Below the pieces are notes generated by a model. That model made no database searches, was not told the origin of the DNA, and saw only the letters and a list, made by a program, of their open reading frames with translations. A stretch of DNA of 47,552 bases, taken from a gamma proteobacterium symbiont of Taylorina sp. GTDB lineage: Bacteria; Pseudomonadota; Gammaproteobacteria; GRL18. Shown in pieces: positions 16,947 through 24,783 of this stretch; the first letter of the stretch is position 1; each line of letters begins with the position of its first letter. The translations under genes and the position numbers were made by a program. The stretch is taken from positions 1 to 47,552 of the forward strand of contig JAHXIV010000074.1 in NCBI GenBank assembly GCA_025655455.1. Reading direction: 5' to 3'.

Positions 16947-17708
16947 ATGGACTTTTCAGCAATCTTTCAAGCAATATGGCAATTCTGGTATCTTATCCCA
17001 GTCTTAATATTCATTACCTTTATCAAAACTCCCTTCTTTAAAGGGATCATGGGTGAGTGGCTGGTTAATATTGCAGCTAAAATCTTTCTGGATAAAAATA
17101 CCTATCACCTCTTAAAAAACATCACATTACCAACAGAGAACGGTACCACTCAAATTGATCATATTATTGTTTCAGTGTATGGCGTCTTTGTTATTGAAAC
17201 TAAAAATATGAAAGGCAGGATATATGGCAAACCTAACCAGGCAACTTGGACACAGAAAATATTTAGACATTCAAGTAAATTTCAGAATCCTCTACGCCAA
17301 AATTATAAGCATGTTAAAACTCTGCAATCACTACTTAGATTAAAAGATGAGCAACTGCACTCCGTGATTGTGTTTGTTGGTGATAGTACCTTTAAAAAAG
17401 ATATGCCTGATAATGTGACTTATGCCCGTGGGTATATCAGATATATTAAATCTAAGACAGAGGTAGTCTTATCTCAGGGCGAAGTAAATGAAATCACCAG
17501 AAAGATTGAATCAGGCCGTCTAAAACCATCATTTAATACTAATAGAGAACATGTGCAGCATGTTAAGAATATCGTAAAAGAGAAGCAGAATAATAATTCA
17601 TGCCCTAAATGTGGTGCAGATATGGTATTACGAAAAGCCAAAAAAGGTTCAAATGCTGGTCAGGAGTTCTGGGGCTGTTCGAGGTTTCCTCAGTGTAGGG
17701 GATTGTAA
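16947..17708 (+). CDS. NERD-domain protein with C-terminal topoisomerase-type zinc ribbon
   Basis: A 253-residue protein. An N-terminal membrane segment (about 12-28) is followed by a NERD (nuclease-related) domain at about 36-150. The conserved region runs GEWLVN...IDHIIVSVYGVFVIETKN, with the D...E-T-K pattern of the restriction-endonuclease-like fold. The C-terminus (about 218-253) is a zinc ribbon, CPKCGADMVLR...FWGCSRFPQC, as in topoisomerase I tails. Together these suggest a membrane-anchored DNA-processing or nuclease protein; the role is unknown. It pairs with the small membrane protein upstream and is followed by repeat copy B. Confidence 0.8.
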   Translation: MDFSAIFQAIWQFWYLIPVLIFITFIKTPFFKGIMGEWLVNIAAKIFLDKNTYHLLKNITLPTENGTTQIDHIIVSVYGVFVIETKNMKGRIYGKPNQATWTQKIFRHSSKFQNPLRQNYKHVKTLQSLLRLKDEQLHSVIVFVGDSTFKKDMPDNVTYARGYIRYIKSKTEVVLSQGEVNEITRKIESGRLKPSFNTNREHVQHVKNIVKEKQNNNSCPKCGADMVLRKAKKGSNAGQEFWGCSRFPQCRGL

Positions 17709-17718
17709 ATATTACATA

Positions 17719-17792
17719 AAGGTGAGATTTCAAAACGTACCTTCATTACTTCTTAGGAAAAAATCAAGGTGTCATTTTTATGATGCCCTTTT
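17719..17792. repeat. Three-stem intergenic element, copy B
   Basis: AAGGT...ACCTT stem (17719-17743, containing GATTTCAA), a degraded core CTTCTT-AGG-AAAAAA (17750-17762), and TCAT...ATGA (17772-17783) with a following T-run. Hand alignment to copy C gives about three quarters identity over the first 37 nt, and the second half aligns to copy A. It separates the NERD module from the toxin-antitoxin module. Confidence 0.55.
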
Positions 17793-17871
17793 AATTTGTT
17801 GGAAGAAATTAATAATATTTGATTTCTGTATGATTATTTATATCTATCCTTGTTGTAATTATCATATTTAC

Positions 17872-17906
17872 TACCTATAATATTTATAGGTATAAAATTT
17901 ATAGGT
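17872..17906. promoter_or_regulatory. Probable autoregulatory operator of the DUF4258/XRE pair
   Basis: The perfect inverted repeat TACCTATA (17872-17879) / TATAGGTA (17885-17892) is followed by a third half-site TATAGGT at 17900-17906, just before the toxin start. This arrangement suits binding by the XRE antitoxin. Confidence 0.5.
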
Positions 17907-17912
17907 GCTTAT

Positions 17913-18245
17913 GTGACATCTCAAGATAATGTTATTCTGCTACAGAATTTAACAGAGCAGAAAGCCAGGCAAATATTAAAAGAAGTAATTCGAGATTCTT
18001 TTAATATTAAATTCCGTCCACATGCACTTGAAAGAATGGAAGAAAGAGGAATTACTCGCCCTCAAATTATCAGAGTTTTACAAAGAGGTAGATTTGAAGA
18101 GCCACCTCATAGAACACCATACGGTAATTGGAAAATGACTTTGTCTGGTATTTCAGCAGGTCATGATATCAAAGTGGCTTGTGCTTTGGATTATAAAGAA
18201 GAAACTGGTAATTATGTTGTAATCATTACAACGTATATTGTCTGA
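17913..18245 (+). CDS. DUF4258-family protein, probable toxin of a type II toxin-antitoxin pair
   Basis: A 110-residue protein with the DUF4258 pattern: FRPHALERMEERGITRPQIIRVLQRGR (motif region 35-60), then the GNWKMTLSG core and a terminal beta region. The fold is related to RelE/BrnT-type ribonuclease toxins; toxicity here is inferred from the partner gene. Start is a GTG at 17913, since the ATG two bases earlier is followed at once by a stop. The XRE gene starts 30 nt downstream with a strong ribosome site, giving a toxin-first order. Confidence 0.7.
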   Translation: MTSQDNVILLQNLTEQKARQILKEVIRDSFNIKFRPHALERMEERGITRPQIIRVLQRGRFEEPPHRTPYGNWKMTLSGISAGHDIKVACALDYKEETGNYVVIITTYIV

Positions 18246-18275
18246 AAAGTATATTTATCAGTAGGAGAAAGAATT

Positions 18276-18728
18276 ATGTATCATTATAAAGACTGTGGTT
18301 TACCCAATGTATATTTGAAAAATGGCTACTCAATAGACCAGCATGAAGAATATGGAGAAACTGTAGCAATTGGCAATCTTGACGGCTTACACAAAGCGAT
18401 TGGTTTAGACATTATCAGCAATAGCGCTCCATTAATGAGCGGTGCTGAGTTTCGCTTTTTACGTATAGAGCTGGATCTGAGTCAAAAGGCTTTGGGTGAT
18501 CTGCTTGGAACTACTGATCAAACTATTGCCAATTATGAAAAAGAGACTCCCAAGGCTATGGGTGATAAGTTTCTTCGTGTTCTATATAAAGAAAGTGTTT
18601 GTGATAATGTTGAAATCATGGAGGCTTTACAGCGGCTCAATGAACTTGACAGAGATGATATGGAGTTTGATAAGTTAATGGAACTTGAAGAAGTTGGTGA
18701 TGATTGGACAATTGTTATTGCGGCTTAA
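18276..18728 (+). CDS. XRE-type antitoxin with MqsA/YgiT-like N-terminus
   Basis: A 150-residue protein. The first 20 residues, YKDCGLPNVYLKNGY, match the short N-terminal pattern common to MqsA-like antitoxins, without a full zinc motif. A helix-turn-helix lies at about 62-95 (LDLSQKALGDLLGTTDQTI...YEK). The acidic C-terminus could bind the basic toxin. AGGAG precedes the ATG. It probably neutralises the DUF4258 protein and represses the operon from the inverted repeat at 17872. Confidence 0.75.
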   Translation: MYHYKDCGLPNVYLKNGYSIDQHEEYGETVAIGNLDGLHKAIGLDIISNSAPLMSGAEFRFLRIELDLSQKALGDLLGTTDQTIANYEKETPKAMGDKFLRVLYKESVCDNVEIMEALQRLNELDRDDMEFDKLMELEEVGDDWTIVIAA

Positions 18729-18741
18729 AACAATTTCAGCC

Positions 18742-18764
18742 AAGGGTGGCTAACTATCACCCTC
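18742..18764. repeat. Partial intergenic element (copy D, one stem only)
   Basis: CCAAGGGTG opens a stem AGGGTG/CACCCT (18743-18748 / 18758-18763), like the CCAAGGGTA start of copy C and the second stem of copy A. The AGG-loop core and the second stem are absent. It follows the toxin-antitoxin module. Confidence 0.4.
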
Positions 18765-18881
18765 CCCTTCAATCAACAAAAATTCAATTTTTTACAAATA
18801 AAAAGCACCTAAAATCTACATATAAATATAAAATAATGTTTTATAAGGTTATACATTTCAGTACCTCGTACCTCATGGGTA

Positions 18882-19217
18882 TTGCCTATTGATAATGACA
18901 AAATCTATGGTGGAAAAAATAATTTCTTTATCTGGACTGAATTTACTGATGCGGATAGTTACTTGTTAGAATTTAATATTCCAGGGGCTGTTTTTTCTGA
19001 AGAAAATCCCGGTAGTGCTGAATACCAACAGCAAACAGTCGTCCTGACTTCTGGTTTTTATATTGAGTATGATGGTTTACTTATTTTTACTCTACCATTG
19101 CCAAAAGGTTTTGATGGTATAGTTTTAGAAGTGCGCCTCTTTGCTTTAGATACGCAGGGTAATATTATTAGTGAAACTATTGCCAGTGATAAAAGTACGG
19201 TTACAGTGACAGACTAA
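18882..19217 (+). CDS. Hypothetical protein, possibly a fragment of an exported beta-rich protein
   Basis: An open frame of 111 codons starting at a TTG, with no ribosome site and no ATG in frame. The sequence is acidic, rich in beta-type residues and has no signal peptide; it resembles an immunoglobulin- or fibronectin-like module (WTEFTDADSYLLEF..., FDGIVLEVRLFALDTQGN). It may be the tail of a longer secreted protein that lost its front. No family recognised. Repeat copy C begins 4 nt after the stop. Confidence 0.35.
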   Translation: MPIDNDKIYGGKNNFFIWTEFTDADSYLLEFNIPGAVFSEENPGSAEYQQQTVVLTSGFYIEYDGLLIFTLPLPKGFDGIVLEVRLFALDTQGNIISETIASDKSTVTVTD

Positions 19218-19220
19218 ACC

Positions 19221-19303
19221 CACCAAGGGTACGATTTCAATTCGTACCTTTACCACTTTTTCAGGGAAAAAGTATCAGAGTAGGTTTGAATCTAAGCTCA
19301 CCC
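19221..19303. repeat. Three-stem intergenic element, copy C
   Basis: Stem 1 GGTACGA/TCGTACC (19228-19248), perfect core hairpin ACTTTTTC-AGG-GAAAAAGT (19255-19273), then TATCAGAGTAGGTTTGAATC...GCTCACC (19273-19302). The last block repeats the first block of copy A (TATCAGAGGTGGGTTTGAATC...GCTCACC), so the modules are in reversed order relative to copy A. Confidence 0.6.
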
Positions 19304-19316
19304 AAACCAAACGCAA

Positions 19317-19369
19317 CAAAACAGAACAGTTTCCACGCACATTCTTGCTATCACAATTCAACTGTTTTG
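19317..19369. repeat. Spaced inverted repeat CAAAACAG / CTGTTTTG
   Basis: Perfect 8-bp arms at 19317-19324 and 19362-19369 enclose 37 nt, immediately after copy C, in a 251-nt gap with no gene. It may mark the end of the cassette-like region; function unknown. Confidence 0.35.
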
Positions 19370-19468
19370 GATGTACTAACTGCATAATCAGACCTTAGAT
19401 ACAATTAATTAATGACATTGGGTAGCATCTCCTTTATTCGTAATTTTTATTCCTTATACTAAAAAATC

Positions 19469-19747
19469 CTACTTATCTAAATCAAGATACTGTACCGTTA
19501 ATTCCACAGAATTAACAAAGCTAGAAATAATGTCTTCTAGAGGCATGCCATTTTCATAATTCGTTGCCCAATATAATTTACCTTTCTCATCCGAACTCCG
19601 ATTTAAGATTTCCGTATACAATGTTTCAATAATCGCACCTGAATCATCTGATGTGGTCTTCTGAAAGTGTCCTAATCCTGGCCATTTGAAAATATCTGTA
19701 GGAAAAGTCTGATTTTGGTGTCCGAGTGTATTTGTCTTGATATACAT
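19469..19747 (-). pseudogene. DUF4214-domain fragment
   Basis: Ninety-two codons whose second half matches the DUF4214 repeat: ETLYTEILNRSSDEKGKLYW, then LEDIISSFVNSVEL. In intact proteins this module sits in large secreted or calcium-binding proteins and usually has several copies. Here there is only one, no signal peptide, and the ATG lacks a ribosome site. It is best read as a left-over piece of a secreted-protein gene. It ends 3 nt before the stop of the next minus-strand gene. Confidence 0.5.
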
Positions 19748-19750
19748 ATG

Positions 19751-20395
19751 TTACTGAGTGACTAAACCATTTAAAAATCTATTAATCTCGGGTTTGTATT
19801 TATCAGTTAAATTAGTAGCCGTATAAACCAGGAATTGAGTAGTTCCATAAGTATCAGAATAGTAATACCCTAAATAGGTGACTTTCATACCCTTCATCGT
19901 ACCACCCATCTCCATGTAGATTACTTTCTTACCATTTACTGTTCTGTATTCTTTTTTCAGTATTTTAATGTCTGGAGCTACTTTGTGCGCATTACTTAAG
20001 GCGATATCTGTTAATGATTGAATCGGTATCTCAATCTCCTCTGTGATTGCCATACCATATAAATCCTTTCCTTTTAGTCGAAACTTATATTCTGTTGACT
20101 TGGTATCATTTTTTTCCTTATTAAATGACCATTTATTGGTATTAATCCAGAATGCAGATTTGTTAGTTGTACTTTTTAGTAAAAAGGAAGAATCTTTTGG
20201 TTTGTTAAATATGTTTTTATTGAACTGTATTACACCTGCTTTCTGTTTTATATTGTTGAGGTGTTTCCACGTACCATCACTATATATAACTATTTCTTCA
20301 CCTGTATCAGTGATAGCCTTCTGACTTGCATAAGCTAGGGATTGAATGGTAAAGATTAATAATAAAGCAAATAAATAGGTATAAATATTTTTCAT
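19751..20395 (-). CDS. Exported protein of unknown function
   Basis: A 214-residue protein with a signal peptide (about 1-23, ending SLAYAS) and an N-terminal module KAITDTGEEIVIYSDGTWKH. That module is common in small exported proteins where a redox-independent DGTW motif recurs (DUF3157-like). The rest (about 55-214) is lysine-rich with a YLGYYYSDTYGTTQFLVYT beta region. The ATG at 20395 is chosen because AAAGG lies 8 nt before it; an earlier start would overlap the upstream fragment. Function unknown. It appears intact within an otherwise decayed stretch. Confidence 0.6.
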   Translation of the reverse strand: MKNIYTYLFALLLIFTIQSLAYASQKAITDTGEEIVIYSDGTWKHLNNIKQKAGVIQFNKNIFNKPKDSSFLLKSTTNKSAFWINTNKWSFNKEKNDTKSTEYKFRLKGKDLYGMAITEEIEIPIQSLTDIALSNAHKVAPDIKILKKEYRTVNGKKVIYMEMGGTMKGMKVTYLGYYYSDTYGTTQFLVYTATNLTDKYKPEINRFLNGLVTQ

Positions 20396-20483
20396 AATGA
20401 GACCTTTTACTGAAAGTTGCAAAAGTAGTGGAGTAAAAATTATATGCTATTTCTTTTATTAAAAATAGCCTAGATTTGATCCC

Positions 20484-20654
20484 TACCTGGCAATAATGAA
20501 ATATATTTTGTGGATTACTTTGGGTACTTTGAGCATAATAGGTCAGGATATAATTGCCTGTTTCAGTTAAGCCCGTGGTAGTACCTTCAAAGGTTTTATT
20601 TTGTGGGTTGTAAGCCAGTTCTACTTCAGGGAGTTGGCTAATGGCAGTCACCAT
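20484..20654 (-). pseudogene. Fragment of a large secreted protein (C13-peptidase-associated tail type)
   Basis: About 57 codons read TAISQLPEVELAYNPQNKTF and continue GTTTGLTETGNYILTYYAQS. This pattern is seen in long extracellular proteins of several gammaproteobacteria, where it sits beside C13-peptidase or beta-sandwich modules. After about codon 57 the frame loses this character, and there is no start context. It is most likely a decayed remnant. The family name is from recall of the motif and is uncertain; the coding character is clearer than the name. Confidence 0.4.
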
Positions 20655-20830
20655 TGCTACGCTCTGCTGTAGAAAAAATTGAATTTTCGCCTTTGTTTAT
20701 CTCGGTTTAGATGCGATAGTTTTGCATTGTTACTCAAAATAACTGAGCATTTTTCTAAAACACTTAAAATTCTTCTCTGACTTTTATCTATAATCGCTTC
20801 AAACAAATCATACCAGTAGCCATCTTAACG

Positions 20831-21310
20831 TCATATTCCCAGCTTGAATTCTTTTTTCAGCTCGGAAATCTTTGCTTCAGTCTGTTTTTTTTCTGTTGAA
20901 GATAATTCTGCACCTAATTGCTTTATAACTTCTCCAGCGGGAGAATAACCATTGTTTTTTGAAATTTTCAGCCAGGCATATGCTTCAACCAGATCTGCTT
21001 CAATAGACATCCCATTTGCCAGCATAATGCCCAGATTATATTGTGCCTGATTATGATTATTTTCTGCCGCTTTACGAAACCATGTCAGAGCCTGGCTGTT
21101 ATCCTGCATCATACCATTGCCGTCAAAATATAAGGTTGCCAGAGCAAATTGAGCATTAGCATTATTTTTATTCGCCATGCTCTCACAGACATTAGCTGCA
21201 CCATAGAAATCTTTTTCCTTAACCAGATCCAGGCATTTATTTGCCAGGACAAGCTGAGTAAGAAAAATCTGAATTAATAAAACTGACATCAAAATAACAA
21301 TCGTTCTCAT
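20831..21310 (-). CDS. Exported Sel1-repeat (TPR-like) protein
   Basis: A 159-residue protein with a signal peptide (about 1-23) followed by Sel1-like repeats (about 50-125), seen in ATLYFDGNGMMQDNSQALTW, KAAENNHNQAQYNLGIM and AYAWLKIS. Such repeats bind other proteins in the envelope. It lies 25 nt downstream of lptF on the same strand, where lptG would be expected in E. coli. It probably is co-transcribed with lptF. Specific partner unknown. Confidence 0.8.
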   Translation of the reverse strand: MRTIVILMSVLLIQIFLTQLVLANKCLDLVKEKDFYGAANVCESMANKNNANAQFALATLYFDGNGMMQDNSQALTWFRKAAENNHNQAQYNLGIMLANGMSIEADLVEAYAWLKISKNNGYSPAGEVIKQLGAELSSTEKKQTEAKISELKKEFKLGI

Positions 21311-21335
21311 TTTTTTTCCTTAAAATAAAACAACT

Positions 21336-22466
21336 TTAACTATTAACAAGATCTTCAAATTCATTCTGTTTTTTCTGTTTGAAGATCTGTAACCACCCCA
21401 TTTGTCGGGAGAATAAAAAGAGAAAAAGTAGAATGAAAATAACATGAACCCACCACATACCGATGAATGGATCAACTCTGCCTTTTCTAAGCATATTCAT
21501 AGAAACCAGCAACAGATTAGAATAAATAATATAGATTAAAATAGCAACTGCCATTTTTCCATAGCGGCCTTGTCTGGGTGTACTTTTACTTAAAGGAACA
21601 GCCAGCATCGCTAAAATAATCATCATTAATATTTGTGAAATTCGCCATTGAAATTCAGCTTTGTAATTAATTTTATCAGTGTCCAGCAAATGACTAAATG
21701 GAACGGATTCACGATCAAAAGAAATATTAGAAACAGACTTACCCTGAAGCAAAACCCCATAATCCTGAAAACGAATATGAGTATAGTCAAATGTACCTGG
21801 AATACCATCATAGCGATGTCCGTTATTAAAGATAATATAACGACTGTCATTTTTCGGATCAGTCACAAAACTGGCCTTTTCAGATGCTAAAACACTATTA
21901 TCCCCACCCTCATTCTTTTTATCACTTTTATCAATATAAAGAAAAACATTATCTAAACTGGTTTTTTTGTCATTGAATCTTTCTGTATAAAGTACGCGCT
22001 TCAAATCATTTGAGAAATTAAACTGTCCTGCTACAATAAATTCAACAACCGCCTGAACTTTAAATTCTTCTTTGGCAATTTGTATATGACTTCTTGCCCA
22101 GGGTCCCAAACTGAGCGACAGGCCGGCTTCAAGAAAAATAAAAGTACTTACCACTATCAATACGGATTTTAAGAGGCTTAAAGGGCCAATACCACATGAT
22201 GATAAGGCAATCATTTCACTATCTTTATAAAGTCGACTTAGTGCCAGCAAAATGGATACAAACAAAGAAAGAGGCAGTATAATCGTCAGGCTATCAATAT
22301 TTTTATAAGCAATTAAGGCAAAAAGAAAGTCCGTTGAAATTTGACCACTGGCAACAGCCGACAAAGATTTTAATAATTGAGTACTCAATATCACCAAAAA
22401 TAAGACAATAAAAACACCAGCAAATGATCTTAAAATTTCTTTAATAATGTAGTCCTGAATTATCAC
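21336..22466 (-). CDS. lptF: LPS export ABC transporter permease LptF
   Basis: A 376-residue YjgP/YjgQ permease: paired membrane segments at the N-terminus (about 15-75), a periplasmic beta-jellyroll domain (about 125-265), and three membrane segments at the C-terminus. In the LptB2FG complex it lifts lipopolysaccharide out of the inner membrane. Start is a GTG at 22466. It diverges from pepA, the classic gammaproteobacterial arrangement, but lptG does not follow; a Sel1 gene and then an accessory island do. LptF is favoured over LptG on position next to pepA. Confidence 0.85.
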   Translation of the reverse strand: MIIQDYIIKEILRSFAGVFIVLFLVILSTQLLKSLSAVASGQISTDFLFALIAYKNIDSLTIILPLSLFVSILLALSRLYKDSEMIALSSCGIGPLSLLKSVLIVVSTFIFLEAGLSLSLGPWARSHIQIAKEEFKVQAVVEFIVAGQFNFSNDLKRVLYTERFNDKKTSLDNVFLYIDKSDKKNEGGDNSVLASEKASFVTDPKNDSRYIIFNNGHRYDGIPGTFDYTHIRFQDYGVLLQGKSVSNISFDRESVPFSHLLDTDKINYKAEFQWRISQILMMIILAMLAVPLSKSTPRQGRYGKMAVAILIYIIYSNLLLVSMNMLRKGRVDPFIGMWWVHVIFILLFLFLFSRQMGWLQIFKQKKQNEFEDLVNS

Positions 22467-22640
22467 AATAAACCTGCTATTATTATTTTAACCAGTTTAA
22501 TACGACATTTCAGCCTGAAAAAAACGAATTAGATTGTATTTTTACTGGATTTGTTTAAATTTTGAGCTAGACTGGATATTATAACAAACTTATGCCAATT
22601 ATACCCTTTTAGCTAATTAAGTTAAAATTATGGAGTTAGT

Positions 22641-24152
22641 ATGGAATTTAATGTAAAAAGCGGCAGTCCGGAGAAACAAAGAACAGCCTGTGTTGTTGTC
22701 GGCGTATTTGAACCCAGGCGTTTAACGCCTTCAGCTCAAAAACTGGATGATGCCACAGGCGGATATATTTCAAGCCTGGTTCGCCGTGGTGATCTGGAAG
22801 GTAAATCAGGTCAATCCCTGCTTTTACATAATATCCCAAATACACTTTGTGATCGGATTTTACTGGTAGGATGCGGTCGTGAACGTGATCTGAATTTTAC
22901 ACAATATAGAAAAATAATGTCTCATGCGGTTTGCATATTAAATGAAACCGGTTCTATGGAATCCGTGTTTTATCTGACAGAACTCCCGGTTAAATCTTGT
23001 GATATTACACAACGTATCAGACATTCTATTGAAGCTGCACAAAATACTTTATACCGCTTTGATCAATTAAAAACTAAAAAAGACACCGCACGCAGACCCT
23101 TAAGAAAAATTGTTTTAACGGTAGCAAACCGCAGAGATCTTTCTGATGGTGAACAGGCGATCCGTGAAGGAATGGCCATTACTCAGGGTATCAAACTAGC
23201 CAAAGATTTAAGTAATATGCCGGGTAATATCTGCACCCCGAGCTATCTGGCTGAACGGGCTATTACACTAAGTCAGGTCTACGCTAATTTAAGTGCTGAA
23301 ATTTTTGATGAAGAACAACTGGAAGAGATGGGCATGAACGCATTTCTTTCCGTATCCAGGGGGAGTCGTCAACCAGCAAAATTAATTGTCATGAGTTACC
23401 TCTGTGGTGATCCTGCTACCCCTCCGGTCTGTCTGGTAGGTAAAGGAGTCACATTTGATTCAGGGGGAATTTCATTAAAGCCCGGGGCTGGTATGGATGA
23501 AATGAAATATGATATGTGTGGTGCTTCCACTGTACTTGGTACAATGAATGCTATCGCTGAGCTGCATCTTGAAACTAATGTCGTTGCAGTGATTCCTGCC
23601 ACTGAAAATCTACCTGATGGACAGGCAACTAAACCAGGTGATATTGTCACCAGCCTTTCCGGAACCAGCATTGAAATACTCAATACAGATGCTGAAGGTC
23701 GACTGATATTATGTGATGCATTGACTTATTGTGAACGCTTTAACCCTGCAGTGGTTATTGATGTAGCCACATTAACTGGTGCCTGTGTGGTTGCACTAGG
23801 TAAACACCCCGCCGCAATGTACACCAACCACAGTCCTTTAGGGCATGATCTCACTAATGCGGGAAAAGCAACTGGAGATCGTATATGGGAAATGCCATTA
23901 TGGGAAGAATACCAGGAACAGCTGAAAAGCAATTTTGCCGATCTTGCTAATATTGGCGGCAAAGAAGCTGGATCAGTCACTGCAGCAATATTTCTTTCTG
24001 CATTTTGCAAAAAATATCATTGGGCTCACCTTGATATTGCCGGTGTCGCCTGGGAATCGGGAACGAAGAAAGGGGCAACCGGACGCCCGGTTTCATTATT
24101 AAGTCAATATATTATTAATCATTATCATTCGCAAGAAAAATCATCCAGCTAG
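22641..24152 (+). CDS. pepA: Leucyl aminopeptidase (M17)
   Basis: A 503-residue cytosolic M17 aminopeptidase that removes N-terminal residues from peptides. It has the M17 signature NTDAEGRLILCDAL and metal/catalytic region GKGVTFDSGGISLKPG with the following MKYDMCGA; length is that of E. coli PepA (503). In some bacteria PepA also binds DNA (Xer site resolution, carAB control). GGAG lies 8 nt before the ATG. It is followed by holC at 13 nt, the conserved pepA-holC-valS order. Confidence 0.95.
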   Translation: MEFNVKSGSPEKQRTACVVVGVFEPRRLTPSAQKLDDATGGYISSLVRRGDLEGKSGQSLLLHNIPNTLCDRILLVGCGRERDLNFTQYRKIMSHAVCILNETGSMESVFYLTELPVKSCDITQRIRHSIEAAQNTLYRFDQLKTKKDTARRPLRKIVLTVANRRDLSDGEQAIREGMAITQGIKLAKDLSNMPGNICTPSYLAERAITLSQVYANLSAEIFDEEQLEEMGMNAFLSVSRGSRQPAKLIVMSYLCGDPATPPVCLVGKGVTFDSGGISLKPGAGMDEMKYDMCGASTVLGTMNAIAELHLETNVVAVIPATENLPDGQATKPGDIVTSLSGTSIEILNTDAEGRLILCDALTYCERFNPAVVIDVATLTGACVVALGKHPAAMYTNHSPLGHDLTNAGKATGDRIWEMPLWEEYQEQLKSNFADLANIGGKEAGSVTAAIFLSAFCKKYHWAHLDIAGVAWESGTKKGATGRPVSLLSQYIINHYHSQEKSSS

Positions 24153-24165
24153 GTATAACAGACTA

Positions 24166-24636
24166 ATGACCCAGGTTGATTTTTATATTCTGGCAGATAA
24201 TTCAGCAAAAGAGATCAAGCAAATCTGCTGTCAATTATGTGAAAAAGCATTACAGCAGGATATGAATGTCTTTATTTATACTCAGTCATTTGAACAAGCT
24301 GAAGAGCTGGATAATTTATTATGGAGCTACAAACCCAACAGCTTTATGGTTCATATAAATGAATTAAATCAAATAGATAAAAGTGATATCTTAAGTAATT
24401 TATTAGAAAAAAATGAGTGTTTTCACTATCCTGTAATCATTAGTTCAACAACTCAACCTGCTCCGGAATATCAGGATTTATTAATAAATCTGACAGCTGA
24501 ACCCCACCCTTCTCATCAGCAATTTAAGCGTATTGCTGAGATTGTGGATAGAAATCCTCAAGCCAAACAACAGGCACGCAAACTCTATCGTTTCTATCAA
24601 CAGCAGGATTATCCATTGAAAAAATATGATCTATAA
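24166..24636 (+). CDS. holC: DNA polymerase III chi subunit
   Basis: A 156-residue chi subunit (about 147 in E. coli). It links the clamp loader to single-strand binding protein at the replication fork. The N-terminal VDFYILADNSAKEIKQICCQL and the YRFYQQQDYPLKKYDL end are typical. Position between pepA and valS supports the call. Confidence 0.9.
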   Translation: MTQVDFYILADNSAKEIKQICCQLCEKALQQDMNVFIYTQSFEQAEELDNLLWSYKPNSFMVHINELNQIDKSDILSNLLEKNECFHYPVIISSTTQPAPEYQDLLINLTAEPHPSHQQFKRIAEIVDRNPQAKQQARKLYRFYQQQDYPLKKYDL

Positions 24637-24705
24637 TTTTAATTAATACCAAAACAAAAAAATAAATTACTCTTTGTAAGGATTTTAATCTTTAGCTCAA
24701 AATAA

Positions 24706-24735
24706 TTACCTTTCATTGTGAGATACGCTTATAAT
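24706..24735 (+). promoter_or_regulatory. Candidate valS promoter
   Basis: TTACCT (24706-24711) and a perfect TATAAT (24730-24735) with 18 nt between, 49 nt before the valS ATG. The -10 is strong, the -35 moderate. Confidence 0.4.
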
Positions 24736-24783
24736 GTAGGGTTTTTAGGTTTACCACTTTTATTATTGAGCAAAGTCTCCACT

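Noticed and set aside
18807..18822. AAAAGCACCTAAAAT as a right-hand copy of the integrase repeats
   Set aside because: It matches AAAAGGACACCTAAAAT only after a 2-nt gap in AT-rich sequence; too weak to call an attachment site.
16445..19303. Intergenic elements A-D as integron attC sites
   Set aside because: No RYYYAAC / GTTRRRY core pair could be found at their ends; the nearest matches each need at least one change and are not palindromically placed. The upstream integrase is P4-type, not IntI.
18777..20688. Inverted 15-nt match AAAATTCAATTTTTT near 18780 and near 20675 as element ends
   Set aside because: Low-complexity AT sequence, near-palindromic in itself, with no further similarity on either side.
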